From the NCBI RefSeq assembly GCF_000002425.4, contig NC_037265.1, positions 8,112,767 through 8,176,766 on the forward strand: a stretch of DNA of 64,000 nt. The letters are read 5' to 3'. Positions 1 to 13,692 of the stretch are shown one piece after another; position 1 is the stretch's first letter, and every line of letters begins with the position of its first letter. Position numbers and translations under genes: made by a program. Source of the DNA: Physcomitrium patens (Eukaryota; Streptophyta; Bryopsida; Funariales; Funariaceae). Under the pieces are notes generated by a model. The model worked only from the letters and a program-made list of their open reading frames with translations. It ran no database searches and was not told the DNA's origin.

Positions 1-2550
1 ACTAGATTTTCTTCAATATACTCCTTGAGTTCAGTCAACTCATTTTGTGATAAACTATAGATTGGTCCGAATGGCGGTTGTGCTCCTTCTTGAAGGTCAA
101 TTGAGCAATCATAGGGATGATGTTCCAGGAGTATATCTGTATTTTTTTTTTCAAATACATCTTGAAATTCTTGATATTGGCTTGAAATGCCACGTGAAGT
201 CTTTGCATCATTAGAAACGGGTGTGGCATAAATAATATATGGTGATTCTTTTATAACAGCATGCAAAAAAGTTTTTGCACCTATAAACATGGATTTAATT
301 GAATTGGACTTATGACTCTGTACTTGATCAACTACACTAGTAGTTATACTTTTAGAGAAAGTAAGACTTTGAAAAATCCAATCTATTTGAGGGTTGTATT
401 TTTCTAACCACGATAAACCTAAAATGACTGGATTAGAGGGAGATCTAATGATATTAAATACTACAAAGCTATTATGACCATTGATTATTACTTCGATAGG
501 AAGGATTTTGTGAGTAATATTTCCAGAAGATAATGGACGACCATCTATGACTTCTACATGAACAGGTTTAGTTTTCTTTATTAAAGATATGCTATGTCTT
601 TTAATAAATTCTTCATCTAAGAGACACGTCGAGGCTATTGAATCTAACAAGGCAGAGGCTTTGTAATATTTAGGTCCTAAAATAACATTTAATATAAAAT
701 AAGAAGAAGATTTTGAAAAGAGAATAGGACCTTTACTAGATGTTGTGTAAGGTTCCAACCGCACGCTCCCTATTGTAGCTAGATAAACTCGTTTTTTGAC
801 ATATTGTCTTCTTTGACAGCCATACTCTTCATTTCGTGGTTGCGTCATTTCTTTGGACAATGTTGAGCAGTGTATTTTGGTTCTCTATAATATAAATATA
901 ATCCTTCTTGACGACGGCGAGTCTTTTCTTGTTCAGTAAGAAGTTTGAAATGTATTGTATCAATTTGCATATCCTCTACTTTCGAATGTATGTGTTGAAG
1001 AGATGTTGGTGTTGCTATTGAATTATAATTACGTTGAGGTCCACTTGTACGGTTCTCAGATCCAAATTCAAAAAGGCAATTGTCGCACTTCACAGCAAAG
1101 TCAATTGCTTGATTCAATGTTTGAGGATCAGGTAAGTTGAGCATTAATTTTTTTACCTCATATTATAATCCATAGAGAAATTGGCTAATAAGTGCAGCAT
1201 CATCTCACTTAATATCAGTTACAAGTTGTTGAAATTATGAAGCATACAACGTTATTGATCGATTGCCTTCTCGTAAAATATGGATCTTATTGGTTGCAAC
1301 ATAAATTGCATCATGTTCTCCATACATAGATCGAAACTCGGCCAAAAAAGCCTCTAGATTATCCAATATTAGATATCGCCGTTCAAAAAAAGATGAAAAC
1401 CACAATAGTGCTGAACCTGAAAGAAGCGTACCAATGAATCTAACTTGCGATCCTGGAGTTGGATAGCTTTGGGGTTGAAGTTCAATCACAAGTTGCACTT
1501 GATTGATAAATCCTCGAAACTTAGATCTAGTGCCATCAAACTTCTTGGGTATGGTAATTCTTGGTTTTCTAACATTTGAAGGGCGTTCCACCGTATGAGA
1601 AAGGACATGGTTTGGTGCAGATGTTGAAGCAGCTCCAACCATTTCTATATCTTCACTTCCTGCCAATCTTCTTGCTCCTTGTCGTGGTGAATTGAATTGA
1701 TGCATCACAAGCATTAACTCCCTCAATTGTTCTTGTATTTGTGCCATTGTACTCTTCATTTCAATAAGTTCTGCCATGATAACACTTAGAAGAGAGAAGA
1801 TGTCTAATATCGCTCAAGACATATAGAAGAGAGGACTTGGGAATAAAGAAAATACTAAGGACAATATCAGTTTAGAAGAAGGTAATCCACAACTTCTAAT
1901 ATGCTTATATCTTATCAAGAAAAAAGAGTAATCTACTCTTAATCAACATTAGACAAAACTTTGATATTATAGGTGTACTCTTATCAATCTGTTAAGAACA
2001 AGAACTTGATGAAAAAGCAATTCAAAAAAGTGAGCCTTCTCTCAAAGAAAGGTAACAAAATATAAATAAATAAGTATGTATATTGAAAGAGAAACTAGAA
2101 TGGCTATTGCCAAAAGACAAGAAAACTAGAGACCCTTGAAACTAGACTAGAAATAAGAAAAGAGTTGACAAGAGTGAAGAAGGCTTCACTCTTGTCTCTA
2201 TATATACTATCTAACTAGGAGCTACGTGGCGATGTTCTATAGGACCTCCAATATGTGTTGACTTTGTAGGACACATGCCTTGACTTATAAGGCAAGGTTT
2301 TCTACGTGTGGACCATATAGTTAGCTTGATCTTCAAGTCAACAACATGTGTGGCACATGGCCAACTTGTTGACCATGTTTCTAATCCAAAAAATCAATTA
2401 AAGACACCTATGAAGTCTAAGCAATGTCTATGAAGCTTCTAAAAAGCTTCCATATTAAATACAATAGAATTAAATTATTTTTACCTACTTTTACTTACTT
2501 CCACCTATTTATATATGTTATTACTAGCGTACATGAGTATGTCCCTGACA
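1..2550 (-). mobile_element. Ty3/Gypsy chromovirus-type element, family 1 copy A, 5' part only
   Basis: Minus-strand fossil LTR retroelement cut by the left window edge. Reading right to left it has a 5' LTR (1990-2550), a primer-site-like stretch near 1960-1975, a gag region (about 1150-1780), a gag end/protease region (about 230-1145) and the start of reverse transcriptase (below about 230). The identification rests on close similarity to the complete-length family 1 element at 23148-29541, which I compared by eye in reverse complement. The protease-to-RT part is nearly identical to that copy, while gag and LTR are clearly more diverged. The gag region holds fairly long open stretches with a few breaks. 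The bases after the LTR, ATCAG at 2551-2555, would be one target duplication; the other lies outside the window. Confidence 0.9.
1990..2550 (-). repeat. 5' LTR of family 1 copy A
   Basis: The stretch begins TG and ends CA and is 561 bp, the same length as both LTRs of the nested family 1 element at 23148-29541. It carries the same landmarks on the minus strand: a paired GAAGCTT-type motif near 2431-2451, a TATATATA promoter box near 2200-2210, and the CTTTGGCAATAGCCATTCTAG-like segment near 2100-2125. Confidence 0.9.
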
Positions 2551-2860
2551 ATCAGTACTTTATGTAAAATTTTGGTTTGTTTGGATAGTTTGATTGTGAA
2601 ATATGAGTTGTTGAAGTTTGGAAAAATTTCATCTTAAGGATATACAAGGTTTCATAATATTTTTATCATATTTTTGATGATCTTTGATACTTAGGACTTA
2701 TGTGTTGATGTAATTGCTCCTATAGGAATATTTTTGTATATAAAATTAGTATTTTTTTATTATCTTGAGAATTGATTGAGTAATTAGTGACAATCAAAAG
2801 CCCAATACTTTCTTAAAATAAATTTTCTTTGCTAAGTCAACATGATACAAATTTGGTACG
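2551..2860. other. Unassigned AT-rich spacer
   Basis: About 310 bp between copy A and the older element on its right. I see no reading frame or repeat that I recognise. It may be the diverged 3' part of the older element, into which copy A could have inserted. Confidence 0.4.
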
Positions 2861-5291
2861 AAAATAAATGATGTCTTTAAGACTTGAAAAGATAATTCAA
2901 TTCTTTTCTCAACTCCATTTTTTTTTTACATGTCAAGCATGTAAGAAGAGTTGCAGCTAAAAAAAAGTTCTTGATGAAGATTCACTAACTGATAAATCTC
3001 AAAAAATATTATACATCTCTATTTGTTTTTGAAATCTTTCAATCCATGGTAGTCTAAATATTTTTAAGATCTATCATAAAACCATTGTTTGAAATGATAT
3101 ATCTTAGAAAAGTAACTTAAATAGTATAAAATATACTTTTCTATCTTAATATATAATCCTACATCTCTTAGTTTTTGTAACATATAACAAATATAAAGAT
3201 CATATTCTTACATATTCTTAAAATAGATTAAGATGTCATCTATATAACAAATATTAAAATTATTAAGAAATTTATGAAAGACATTATTTATTAGATGTTG
3301 AAAAGTAATTAGTATATTTGTGAGTCCAAAAAATATGACATTATATTCAAAATATCCATAATTAGTTCTAAATATAGTTTTTTTATTCATCTCCTTCTTT
3401 AATACATATCACGTTGTATAATCTTTGTAGACATATTTTTGTGTAGATCTTTACTTGATTCAATTAATTAAAAAGTCTTAAAAATAACAATAGAGGATAT
3501 CTATTCTTCATAATGATCTTATTGAATCTTAGATAGTCCATATATATTTGTAAAGTTCTATTTTTTTCTTCACAAATAAGATAAGAGTCTCAATTGGAAA
3601 TTTTTAATAGCATATGAAGTTCTTAGCCAAATTCTCATTACTGTATTACTTGAATGTAGCCAACTTCTTTTGTAATAGGCTATAGATTAGTCCAAATGGT
3701 GGTTGAGTTCCTTCTTGAAGATCAATAGAACAATCATAGAAATAATATTTTAAAAGAATATTTATATTTTTTTTTTTCAAAAGCAACTTGATAATCTTAA
3801 TATTGGCTTCAAATGCCATTTGAAGTCCTTTCTCTATCAGTAATAGATATAGCATATATAGCAAAATTTAATTATTTTTTTGTAGAATGTATGAGAGTTC
3901 TTGTACCTATTAATAATAATTTGAATATATTAGTTTTACAAATTTCTACTAGCTTAGCAAAATCTTGAGCTAAACTATGGAAAAAATCAAGGTTATAAGA
4001 AATCTAATCTATTTAAGGATTATATTTTTTTAGCCAAAATTATCTTAAAATAATTAAATTAAAAAGAAATCTAATCACATTAAATATTACTAAATTATTA
4101 TGTCCACTAATTGGATCATCAATGCATCTTCTCTCTAATTTATATTACATACTAATTGTCAAAAATGTGAGTCATATGTTAATGCAAAGCATGTTCTTTG
4201 TCAAAGGCTTTGAATTTTACTTATTGAAGAATGAACCTTATCACGATCACCAAATATTTTTCCAAATGCTGCCAAAAATGCTTCAAAATTGTATAATATA
4301 GGAGAATTCTTTTTAAATAATAGGAAAAATCATGATAAAACTTGACCATCAAACTTTTTCAAAAGGTTGATCTTTGGTTCTTTTGTTGTTATTATTATCA
4401 AATCATTGCTTTGAGTGGATGCACCTCCCATGTTTGAAGTAGACATAGTCGTTTGAGAATTTGGAACCTTTATTGCAATTTGATGTGGTGGTTGAGGCAC
4501 TCCAGCTCTTTGACCATTATATATGGTCATATATAATTCTTCATTCTACTTTGATAAATTCTTTTTCCTAATCCTAAATGCTTCAAGAGAATTCATAATA
4601 GAATCTAACTTGATTTCTTTTGAATCTGTTATATTGACTTTTCCACCTTTTGCTATAAAAAATTAGAGAAATTCATGCCTTCAAAAGAAAAAAATCTGAT
4701 CTATAATATAAAGAAAAGAAACCAAAAGAATATTAAAAAAAGACCAATATTAGTCTAAGGAATGATAATCTACAACCTCTAAAATGCTATAGTACTTCTA
4801 AGAAGAGGAGTAATGTACTTTCTATCAAGAAAGACCAAGCTCCTAATATTGTTTTATGGCAGTTTCAATAAACTGTTAGGGACCATATATAAGAGGAGGA
4901 TTCAAGATCAAGAAATGGAATTAGCTTGACATTCAAACAATAATTGGATACAAGATAAGAAGGTCTCAACTAGACCACAAGAAGTAAGTTGTCGAGATTG
5001 AGGATCCCCTCAGCCTTGACTCTTATATATACTAGGTCCTAGAAAGCTTCTTGAGAAGTTTCTATAAAGCTTAAAAACAAAGCAAGCCTGAGATCCTTCT
5101 TCAGCAACTTCCTAAATCATTTAAAGCCTCCTAGAACCTTCTAGGACCTCATACCTTATAGAACTTTCTTAGAATCTATTGGAACCTTCTGAAATCTTTT
5201 AAAACCTCCTAGAACCTTCAAAAACTTTCTTAGAATGTACTAGTACCTTCTAAAATCTTTTAGAACCTTCTTTAATTGTATGTCCATGACA
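2860..5291 (-). mobile_element. Old degraded Ty3/Gypsy element B, minus strand
   Basis: Heavily decayed relative of family 1. Short minus-strand stretches still read as reverse transcriptase (about 3200-3640; the YIDDIL-type active-site motif is visible near 3230), protease and linker (about 3640-4120), and gag (about 4130-4650). The 5' LTR lies at about 4874-5291. Many breaks are scattered through every domain, so it is an old copy. The RT end on the left is truncated; integrase and the 3' LTR are not visible. Confidence 0.8.
4874..5291 (-). repeat. LTR of element B with a GAACCTTC-rich tandem zone
   Basis: It starts TGTTAGGGACC and ends TCCATGACA on the plus strand, about 418 bp, shorter than the family 1 LTR. 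From about 5040 to 5275 it carries a degenerate array of AGAACCTTCTAG-like units, so GAA and TTC triplets alternate repeatedly. The downstream TATA-like box lies near 5020-5030, just outside the array. Confidence 0.7.
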
Positions 5292-5339
5292 CTTTCTTGC
5301 GTGGTGCAAAAAAAAAGATTATTTTGTGTCATTTATTTT

Positions 5340-8300
5340 ATACATGTTTCTAATAGTGAAAATACTTTAAGTAGCATTTTAAGCCAATATTAAGCTTTTT
5401 AAAGTGTATTTGAAAAAAAAATGTGGATATTCTTTTGAAACATTGTTCCTATGACTACTCAATTGACCTTCAAAAAATAGCTTAACTATCATTTGGACCA
5501 ATCTACACTTAATCACAAAATGAGTTGATCGAACTCAAGGAATATATTGAAAAAAATCTAGCTAAAAACTTTATATACTATTTTAAATCTCTAAAAGGAT
5601 CTCCAATTTTATTTGTAAAGAAAAAAGATGGATCATTATAGATGTGTGTTGATTATCAAAGACTCAACAAAATCACCACTTAAAATAAGTACTCTCTATC
5701 TTTGATATGTGAATTTCTTGAACAATTGAATCTAGCTGAGATCTGTATAAAAATAGATTTTCAAAGAGCATATAATTTGGTACATATCAAAAAAAGAGAT
5801 AAATAAAAGACTGCATTTCAAACTAGATATGGAAATTTTGAATATAATGTCATGCCTTTTAGACTTATAAATACACCATCGACTTTCCAATATTTAATGA
5901 ATAATATCTTTTGAGAGTTTTTAGATGATTTTATTATTTTTTATCTAAATAATATTTTAATCTATTCTAAAAATATAAAAGAATATAAATTTCATATTTA
6001 TTATGAACTATAAAAATTAAGAGATATGAGACTCTATGCCAAAATAGAAAAGTATGTATTTTATACGACTTAAGTCGATTTTTTCAGATACATCATTTCA
6101 AATGATGGACTTATCATGGATCGTAAAAATATTCAAACTATTATAGATTGAAAGATCTCAAAAATAATAAGAGATGTTCAATATTATTTGAAATTTACAA
6201 ACTACTACTGGATCTTTATGAAGAACTTCTCTTAAGTTGCAGCTCTACCTATATATTTGACTTATAAAGACAAACTTCAATAGAATCAAGAAACAAAAGT
6301 AGCATTTGAAGCTTTAAAGATAATCTTTATTTTTGTACCAATCTTATATTATATTATATTTTTTAAGCCATTTTTTATAAAAATAGATGCATCAAACTTT
6401 ACTTTAAGTACTATATTATTATAAATAGAAATTAATGATAATCTTCACCTAATAGATTTAATTCAATTTTTTTTTCAATAATCAAAATCAACTACAAGAT
6501 TCACAACCAAGAACTTCTTGCAATTATGGATTTATTTCAAGAATCGCACCATTATTTAGAAGACACTTTTAATTCACTCATTATTTATATGAACCACAAA
6601 AATCTTCAATATTTTATGTCATTCTGTATTTTGAATCATAGCTAAATCTATTAGAGCATGGCATTGTCAAGATTTGATTTCAAAATTACTTATCAACTCA
6701 AAAAACAACAAGGTTTATTAGACGCCTTTTTTAAACATTCGTATCTAGTACCAAAAGAAAAAAATATATCTTTTAATCAACAAAGAATAATTTTTTTGAA
6801 GTTGGAGTGTTTTCATCTTCAAGCAATGAAATCAACATTGATTGTTGATTCAATTTTTTTCAAACAAATTCAACCAAATATGTCTTTTAATCTTCTATTT
6901 TATGATATTAAGAACCATTCTTCTAAGTCTCACGGTGCTTCTAAGTTTTAACTCAAGAACAACCTATTCTATTTTAAAAGATGCCTATGTATTCCAAAAA
7001 AAAAATATGTTTATGTTTTCTTCAAGCACATCATGACTTTTCAATGGCTGGATATTTTAGATGCAATAAGGCTTTGAAGCTTATATCTAGAGATTTTTGG
7101 TAGCTGCAAATATGAAAGATAGTCAAAGACTTTGTCTAGTCATGTGATATTTGTTCAAGGTCAAAAATTCCTTATCATCAACCTTATGGACTTCTTCAAC
7201 CATTGCTTATATCCGAACAACCATAGTCTTTTACATCTATAGATTTTATCATGAATCATCCAGTCTCAGATTCCTATGAATCTATATTTATAATAGTAGA
7301 TTATTTCAATAAGATGGCACATTTTGTACTATATATAAAATCTATCACAAATAAAAAATAACTAAGCTTTATCTTGAAAACATCTATTGCTATCATGGAT
7401 TATTTAAAGATATTATATAAGATAAGAGGATTCAATTTGTATTAAGATTTTAGAATTTTTTTAATTTTTTTTTTAAATATAGACATAAAGTTAACTTGGA
7501 CCTTTCATCTTCAAACTCATAGATAAATGGAGCGTGTTAATTAAGTTTCAAAGTAGTATATGAGGGATACCATCAAACACCAACAAGTTAATTGAACAAC
7601 TCTTTTGCCATTAGTAGACTTTGCTTCTAATAATATGGTATACTTTTCTATTTATCAAACATCTTTTTTTTACTAATATTAGTTATCATCTATAACTTGA
7701 TGTATTTGACTTTTTAAGAATTAATAACCTCATAGCAAAAGATTTAAAAAATTATTTGTTAGAATTATATGCAATAATAAAGGTACAATTAAAAGAAGCT
7801 TAAGAATAATAAAAGCTAAGCACAAATACCTATTGTAAGGAATAATCACAATTCAATGTAGATAACAAGGTATAATTACTTTGTTATAATATAAAAACTA
7901 TTCACCTTTGTAACAAGTTGAACTATTGTAAGCTTCAACTTTTTTTTATTTGTAAATAAATCAATCTAGTTTCTCATCAATTACACCTATTAGAATCAAT
8001 AAAAATCCATTTTATTTTTCACATGTCTCTTTTTGAACCACATAAGAAAATGAACATACTAAGAAGAAAATAAGTTCCACCTTCTCATGTAAAAGTAGAC
8101 AATAATCAAGAATTTGAGATAGAAGTTTTAAACTTAAAGGGTATTGAAATAGGTTAAAATATTTTATTTATTGGCATGGATACAATATTATTAAATGCAC
8201 ATGGGAGCCAAAAAAGAATTTTACAAATGTAGCAAAGAAAGTAGAGGCTTTTCATCAATAACATCCATTAAAACCTAGATGAAGAATAACAAATCTTTGC

Positions 8301-8830
8301 TTTAAAAGAAATAAGATCAAGAGAAAATAATATTCTATCTTCTACCCTTGTTTGTAGCTTTTGTGTATATTGTGGTACTAAAGAGATATAGAACCAATAA
8401 ACAACAAATTTAACTCAAGAGCTATTATTTGTTGACTTATTAGATGAAACATTGTGATTTTTTCAACCTTGAAGATGATATAATCAAAGTGAAGATCTTC
8501 AAAAATAACATATTTATTTTTTAAATACATGCCAAGATATAATATATTTTGTATCATGATCTTAGAAGAAACTACCAATGTTTGGTGATTTATTAGATGT
8601 AGAAACAACTTTTGATTATGTTTCAAATATTTTATTTGAAAGAAGTTATAAAGGTCTCAATAAGAATTAAAAAATATAGTAATCTTCTTACCTTGGTATG
8701 AGACATTATCAATGACTGAGAAGATTTATCAACCATTTTTAAAGAAAAAAAAGATTCAAATATATTGCAAACATAATTTATCACATCTTAGATTTTCTTA
8801 ACATATGATGACCATTTTTAAGTTGTGATA
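5340..8830 (+). mobile_element. Old degraded Ty3/Gypsy chromovirus element C, pol to 3' region
   Basis: Plus-strand relative of family 1 lacking gag and 5' LTR. Diverged reverse transcriptase (about 5520-6130), RNase H (about 6300-6660), a linker that reads LSRFDFKITYQL at about 6660-6950, integrase (about 7000-7700), an integrase tail and chromodomain-like end (about 7850-8280), and a counterpart of the family 1 post-chromodomain frame (about 8380-8700) can be followed. It is broken in very many places and is clearly old. The same element appears to resume at about 10150-10753 with its 3' end and LTR after an unidentified insertion. Confidence 0.8.
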
Positions 8831-10150
8831 CGATTATATGGTAAAAATATGACTAAAAATAATTTTTTAATTAATATTCTATCATATTAATTCAATAAGA
8901 ATTCAAAACATTTTAATAAGGCTTTTATGAAAGCATCTTAGCCTATTTTCTTGTCTTAATAGCAAGTAGATAAAAGTTATATAGTATTTTTACCTTCTAG
9001 AATATAGAAATTCTTTTACTATCTTAAAAAGGCCATAAATTAATAAAATCAAGATAGAAGAGGTAAATGGTTGATATGGTTGATACTAAGATCAAGTTAA
9101 AGGTAGCATTGGGCTAAAAAATCCTTAGGATAGATTAAATTGATACTTGGGGGTCGACCATTTGTGAGACATGGTTGAAATTAGATCTTTGGTTACTAAA
9201 ATGACTACCTAGGACAAATTAGGGATTCATTCAAAGATTAAGGATTAGGATTTGAGAGCTAGCTTAAAGCTCTTTTTAGAGGCATAAGGATTTTTTTTGT
9301 TGGATTTTTGAAGACTTAGTAATTTTTTTTCAAGATCAAAGTTTGTATTGGTGATTTGGATTTTATATAATATAACTAGAACTAGTAATTTTAGCTCGTT
9401 CGTACAATTGATATAACATCTACAGTTTAAAATTTGATATTATTTGGAATATTAGATGTGCTAAGTGTATACAAAATTTTGTGATAATCTAATAGTGTGG
9501 TTTAGATATATCTGGTTTTAGGCATAAGAGGGTTTCAAAAGTTGGCAGTTTGGAGTTGGATAGGATTTTTGTGATATTTAAAGATCTATTAGTCCGATCA
9601 AGGTGAAATTTGGCTTGGTGTTGAAAGACTTAAAAATCAAGCTGCACACCAATTTTGAGTCAAAGTTAATTGTTGAAGAAAGAGAAATCACTACTGGGAT
9701 TTTTGCTTCACTTTTTAAGTTGGCGGCTGAGTGGTATCAATGCAATTTTTGGAGGTTTTCTTACAATCTATAAGTTGGATTGGATTAAAAATTCTTAAAC
9801 ATATAGAAGACTTATATTGACAATTGTATGAAAAATTTTACATCAAGTAGACAGTCAAATTAGAAGTTACAGCTTATTAAAATTCATTGATTAGGATTGG
9901 AGCTTATTAAAAAAATCTAAATTGCTTAAATATGAAAGCAACAAGGTAATTGAGGTTTATGTGTGATTGAAGCTATTAAGAAGAGTTTTTTTTAGTATTT
10001 TTGAATTAAAATTTGGATTATATTCTTCTCATATGGATGAAATCTATTAGGATTTTTTTTATTTTTTTTATGTTTGCGAAACACAACTTCACCTTCTACA
10101 GCTAAGTGCCCGGTGCATTCTCAAGCAAGACAACACGTAATATGACACCG
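8830..10150. other. Unidentified DNA inserted in element C
   Basis: Comparison with the 3' region of the intact-length element (about 28900-28980) shows that element C's sequence stops after the ATATGATGACC segment near 8820 and picks up again near 10150. The roughly 1.3 kb between has no match I recognise in the window and no long open frame. Part of it (9060-9760) is less AT-rich, with phrases such as GGTGAAATTTGGCTTGGTG. It may be a diverged non-coding repeat or another element's LTR. Confidence 0.5.
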
Positions 10151-10199
10151 TATCTCTTGAAACTAGTCCTTAAAAGAGGGAGTAATTTTACAAACATAC

Positions 10200-10753
10200 T
10201 ATCACAAACATATATACTTACTCTAATAATTACTTATATGATTAAATAGAAGTAGATAAAATTGAATAAAAATAGATTCATCTCATAATATCTTCTAGAA
10301 AAGCTTCATAGAAGCTCTATAAATATAATTTTGACTTTATATCTGTTTATAATTGACTTGTAGGTTAGAAACTTTGTCAATAAGTTATCCATGTATTATA
10401 CATGTAAATAGATTGTGGAACAAGCTAATTTTGTGGTGCATATATAAAAAACTTATCTTGCAAGTTAAAACATGTGGCTTATAAAGTTAATACATGTTGA
10501 AGGTTCTATAAAATGTTGCCATATAGCTCCTAGGTAGATAGTATATATAGAGGCAAGAGTAAAGCCTTCTTCACTCTTGTCAACTCTTTTCTTGTAGTAG
10601 TCAAGATTCAAGAGGCTTTAGTTTTTTTATCTTTTGGCAATAGCCATTCTAGTTTTCTTTTAATATAGATGTTTCTTTACTTTTATTTTGTCATATTTCT
10701 ATGAAAAAAGTTTTATTTAGTTATTTACTTTCATCGGATTCTTTTCCTTGACA
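10200..10753 (+). repeat. 3' LTR of element C
   Basis: About 554 bp, closely resembling the LTR at 17828-18379: the same ATCACAAACATATAT start, a TTCTAGAAAAGCTTCATAGAAG motif zone near 10291-10316, a TATATATAG box near 10540, the CTTTTGGCAATAGCCATTC segment and a TCCTTGACA end. It is preceded by the CTTAAAAGAGGGAGTAA purine-rich tract expected of a polypurine tract. Confidence 0.8.
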
Positions 10754-11029
10754 CAATAAGTAGTAATGGTCATAAATGCCAACCTACAAAATTATACACT
10801 TTTCACTACTTTTTTATCAAGAAAATATTAATTATTATATCATAAAAAATCTATTTTAAAAAATAAAAATATAAAATATATACTTTAAAGTGATATGTAC
10901 CAAATACTTGAATACTTTTAAATTCATTTGCTAAATGAATATGTTTTTAAAATTATTTTTTTACTTTTATAAAGAATCAAATCTTTAATTATCATAAAGA
11001 ATTATGAGTAAACTTGTTTCTTGATTCTT

Positions 11030-11609
11030 ATTGTGACCACAAGAAAAAAATTCCAAATGTCTCTATTAACAATGATTATAATTATCAAAGACATATATCA
11101 TTAAATAACTCAAAAAAAATAATATATTCTTGTGACATTCAAACAAGAAAGTAGACAAATTAGAGATAGATATAAGATAGAAATTAGAATGATTCTTGCT
11201 AAATATAAAGACACTAAAGTTTCTTGAGATAAAATAAGAACACAAAAAAGCCATGGACAATAATGAAGAAGGCCTCAATCTTACTTTCATATATATCATT
11301 TAATTAAAGAATAATATGATAATTTTTTATAGATTATCTACTACATATTCAACTTTTAAGACAAGTTTGTTACATGTGTGCTACATGACCAACTTATAAA
11401 AAAACTCATCAATATTTAAAACACATGGCCAACTTATTAGCCAAGTTTTCAATCTATTAATCACCTATAAATACTTATAAAGTCAAATCTACATTTACAA
11501 AGCTTTTAAAAAATTTCTTCATAAGATATTATTAAATTAATTTACTTTTATTTTTACTTATCTTTTCTTATCTTCCTCATTAATAAGGCCAATTTTGATG
11601 TTTGAGACA
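11030..11609 (-). repeat. Degraded solo LTR of the family 1 group
   Basis: The reverse complement follows the family 1/1b LTR in order: a CTTGCTAAATATAAAGACACTAAAG stretch standing for the CAATAGCC segment, the GAAGAAGGCCT motif, TCATATATATCA as TATA box, then the ACATGACCAACTTAT-type repeats and a GAGACA end at 11609. No internal domains adjoin it. The left boundary is approximate. Confidence 0.6.
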
Positions 11610-12291
11610 ATAATTCTACCAAATGTCTTTTAAGTACTATATGTATTTTAGAAATTTCTATTAATTACCTCAGCAAAATACTAATTTTACATTGATATAT
11701 CATTATAGATGATAAATATTATTTTATTTCAAAAAAATTCATATAATGCTAAATAATAATATTTCAAAACATATCTTTATGAATATTAGGCTAAATTTTG
11801 AATATAAAATATACACTCTATTCACCACTTAAAAATTAAGTTGTAATTTTAGAAGAAATAATACATAATTTAATTTAATTTATTTATTTATTTTTATTTT
11901 AAAAATTCATTGTTAATTCTTATCAATTTTTTAAAAATTATACTTTTATAAGACTATTATTTATTAAATTAAGTACATCTAAATTTACTATGTACTATTT
12001 ATCATTCAATTTTGATAACCAATATTCTATTTTTTTTTTAGTTTATCATAAATCGATGCCATATGCTCCAAAAGTACTTGATTTTTTCTTTTTTCTTTTA
12101 ATTCTTTTTCTACTACAATATTGATAAAAAATTAATATTTATTTTTTTAATTTATAAAGAATTTTATTGCAATAGATAGTCTATTATCTAATTTTCTTTT
12201 TATGATTCTTAATTCCATAATCTTAAGTCAATTGATAATGTATATCATTACTTAAGCTTTATTTGAATATGTTCCATAGCTACTATGAATA

Positions 12292-12358
<67 letters not shown>

Positions 12359-13692
12359 ATAATAATGGCAAACAATGTTCTTAACTAATTTTTTGTATTT
12401 ATTTTGGAAGCTCTTTCTAAGCATTGATTATAATCTTTGTTATATATCAATGGTCCTATTTCTAAACATACATTCTTAAAAGTTGGATAAAATATTTTAC
12501 TTATAGTTTATGAATCTTCAAATGAATGCAATCTACTTGCAAATGTCAAAAGAAGTTGAAGACAAAATCCTTCTTTTATAATAGGATTAGGAAAATATAG
12601 TCTTTTGATTACATATCTACTTTATTTTGTAGTGTAATTTTTTGCAATATTATTCTACAAAAATGCAATAAGAACTCATGTTGAATCAAGACCGGATATT
12701 GTAAGGTCTAAAATCTTACCAAATCCATAATAATAAAGAACTCAATATAATGTAAGACCAAGTACACTAGAACAAAACTGAAAGTAACTAAACAAAATGG
12801 AATATGAAAGCTAGGACTAAGCAAAAGAGAATAGAACCAAAAAAAATCAAATAGAATCAAATAGAATGGAATAAGAAAATCAAACTTTACTGATAGAAAA
12901 AGTCTAAAATCATACCTGATCAAATGCTCCAAATGGCCTCAGTCAGTCTTATTTATACTTTGTTCACATATCTTAGAACTTTTTAGAATATCTCTAATAG
13001 TAGATTCTATCAAGATAACAATTCTTTTAAAAGATTTTAGAAATAGATTCCACCATGATAACCACCTTAAGTCTTTCTAGAAGATTTTATAACGGATTCC
13101 ATATGAACCACTATTCTAATATCAATTCTAGAAGCTTCCAAAAAATGATTCCAACTACATATCTTTATGTGCAAATAATACAACCATCCTATCAATGCCG
13201 TGTTATATATGCTAAGTATAATATTAAGCAATATCCATTGATTTATACAATTCAAAAATTGAAACTTATGTTTTTATTTTATTTATCTCAATGAACTAAG
13301 ATTTTAGCTACATCATCATCATCTAGATCAAAAACTATCTAATATTTTTTATAAAAAAGATGTAATATTAATGAAACCAAAATTAAAACTGCTTTGTGCA
13401 TTTTTATTCTAAATTAGTACCAAGCTTCTTTAAAAGCTCCAATATATACTACATCAATGTAATATTTGATCTCATCCTTAGCATCTCTTATTTGCATTGT
13501 AGTTTAATCATGTCTTTTGTAAATATACTTAAGAATATGTTTCATAATATGGATTGAAATACAAATTTTAATATTAATGTAAGTATTATACTTTTAACTT
13601 AATATAAGATTATATAGAATTACATCTTAATTATCAATAATATTGCTACTACTTAAATTAAATAACATAATGTGGTTCTTATAGCAATACAT
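11610..13692. other. AT-rich intergenic stretch
   Basis: About 2 kb with no gene I can support. It holds a long (TA)n array at 12290-12357 and only short chance reading frames. The part at about 12690-13310 is somewhat less repetitive (many GAATAGA-like words) but I do not recognise it. Confidence 0.6.
12290..12357. repeat. (TA)n microsatellite
   Basis: About 65 bp of nearly uninterrupted alternating T and A. Confidence 0.95.

Noticed and set aside
11066-13294. Several short frames as small genes
   Set aside because: Low-complexity, AT-driven frames without motifs; some overlap the decayed solo LTR.
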